A DNA stretch of 5,819 nucleotides from Dehalococcoidia bacterium UBA5629 (GTDB taxonomy: Bacteria > Chloroflexota > Dehalococcoidia > GIF9 > UBA5629), in contig DIKB01000096.1 in the NCBI GenBank assembly GCA_002421445.1, positions 1 to 5,819 on the forward strand, written 5' to 3'. The notes beneath the pieces were generated by a model, which saw only the letters and a program-made list of their open reading frames with translations, ran no database searches and was not told the DNA's origin. Within the stretch, counting starts at the first letter, position 1. The number at the start of each line of letters is the position of its first letter. Shown in pieces: positions 5,340-5,819 of the stretch. A program made the translations under genes and the position numbers.

Positions 5340-5819
5340 CTATTTGTCTCCTTTTGTTTGAACCTGCCCTGTTCTCCACTCATACCATGACTGGAATGTT
5401 ATGATCGGCCCGAAGATATGCTTATGGTCGATTATGTATTTGACTATTTTATCCAGTTTTTTCAGCTTTACGGGATCGGGTTTACTGTAGTTATCAACGA
5501 ATGCCTGTGGATGAAGATAGATCACTGCAATATTCAGTGTACTTTTCAATGAATAGGTAATAGATTCATACAGGTTATCATCGGGATCCTCCAATGTCAG
5601 TATGTCGCCGAATTTGCAGTGGAGGGAATCCCAATCGCTGATACTGCCGAATGCCGGCAGTCTGTACATCCCATTTGCGTCAGGCCTTCCGTAAAAATCC
5701 ACAGGCACAGTGGCGGAGGGATGTTCCTCTATGAGCTCCTGTGCGCTGAAGATTTTGAATCCGGCATCCTGAACGGCTCTGTATCCATCGATGTTGAAAA
5801 AGTCATTAGGGATGGTGAA
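5340..5819 (-). CDS. C-terminal part of a polysaccharide-deacetylase-like protein (incomplete)
   Basis: The minus-strand frame is open from the window edge to a TAG at 5340-5342. It gives the last 159 residues of a protein whose start lies outside; the GTG at 5708 is an internal Val codon, not a start. The visible start, FTIPNDFFNIDGYRAVQ followed by DAGFKIFSAQ (1-27), resembles the part of the NodB/polysaccharide-deacetylase barrel where a proline-containing loop precedes a helix and AGF(K/R)xxS. Near the C-terminus, IAVIYLHPQAF (97-107) matches the last conserved motif, whose His (103) lines the active site. Such enzymes remove N- or O-acetyl groups from amino-sugar polymers, or are catalytically inactive relatives. 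The metal-binding Asp/His motifs of the N-terminal half are not in the window, so activity cannot be judged. The gene converges on the operon, with 36 bp between the stops, and is transcribed separately. Other hydrolase-like barrel families are possible. Confidence 0.6.
   Translation of the reverse strand, partial: FTIPNDFFNIDGYRAVQDAGFKIFSAQELIEEHPSATVPVDFYGRPDANGMYRLPAFGSISDWDSLHCKFGDILTLEDPDDNLYESITYSLKSTLNIAVIYLHPQAFVDNYSKPDPVKLKKLDKIVKYIIDHKHIFGPIITFQSWYEWRTGQVQTKGDK

Overview
The window carries a three-gene exopolysaccharide-type operon on the plus strand (1399-5303), preceded by a compact hicB-hicA toxin-antitoxin pair (799-1229). The 5' end of the window is eroded, poorly coding sequence. 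A gene entering from the right on the minus strand (5340-5819, incomplete) looks like a carbohydrate deacetylase. The organism is probably a bacterium of moderate G+C: there is a TTGACA box ahead of the operon, a clear AAGGAG ribosome binding site ahead of the dehydrogenase gene, and closely packed genes. Nothing seen fixes the phylum, and an archaeal origin cannot be fully excluded because every family here also occurs in archaea.

Layout. Positions 1-798 hold no convincing intact gene. There is a possible minus-strand gene start at the very edge (1-47), a fragment of a two-helix membrane protein without a normal start (126-425), and one weak short ORF (540-749). hicB (antitoxin) and hicA (toxin) follow, with overlapping stop and start (TAATG). 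The 169-bp gap 1230-1398 is rich in structure: two inverted repeats, a perfect 14-bp tandem duplication, and a TTGACA box just downstream of that duplication. This gap is the likely control region of the operon.

The operon encodes a polytopic family 2 glycosyltransferase with a cytosolic catalytic domain between membrane segments (504 aa), a nucleotide-sugar 6-dehydrogenase of the UDP-HexNAc type (466 aa), and an extended-SDR nucleotide-sugar epimerase/dehydratase (320 aa). Gaps are 25 bp and 1 bp, so the genes are probably co-transcribed. Together they suggest synthesis of an activated uronic (or N-acetylhexosaminuronic) acid, its possible C4 epimerisation, and polymerisation and export by a membrane synthase. 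The logic resembles the hyaluronan and poly-GlcNAc synthases, combined with a TviB/TviC-like precursor route. The convergent deacetylase-like gene could modify the product. The exact sugars are inferred, not shown by the sequence.

No clearly unprecedented system is visible. The most useful leads are the repeat-rich control region, departures from family consensus motifs in the glycosyltransferase and the dehydrogenase, and the truncated membrane-protein remnant.
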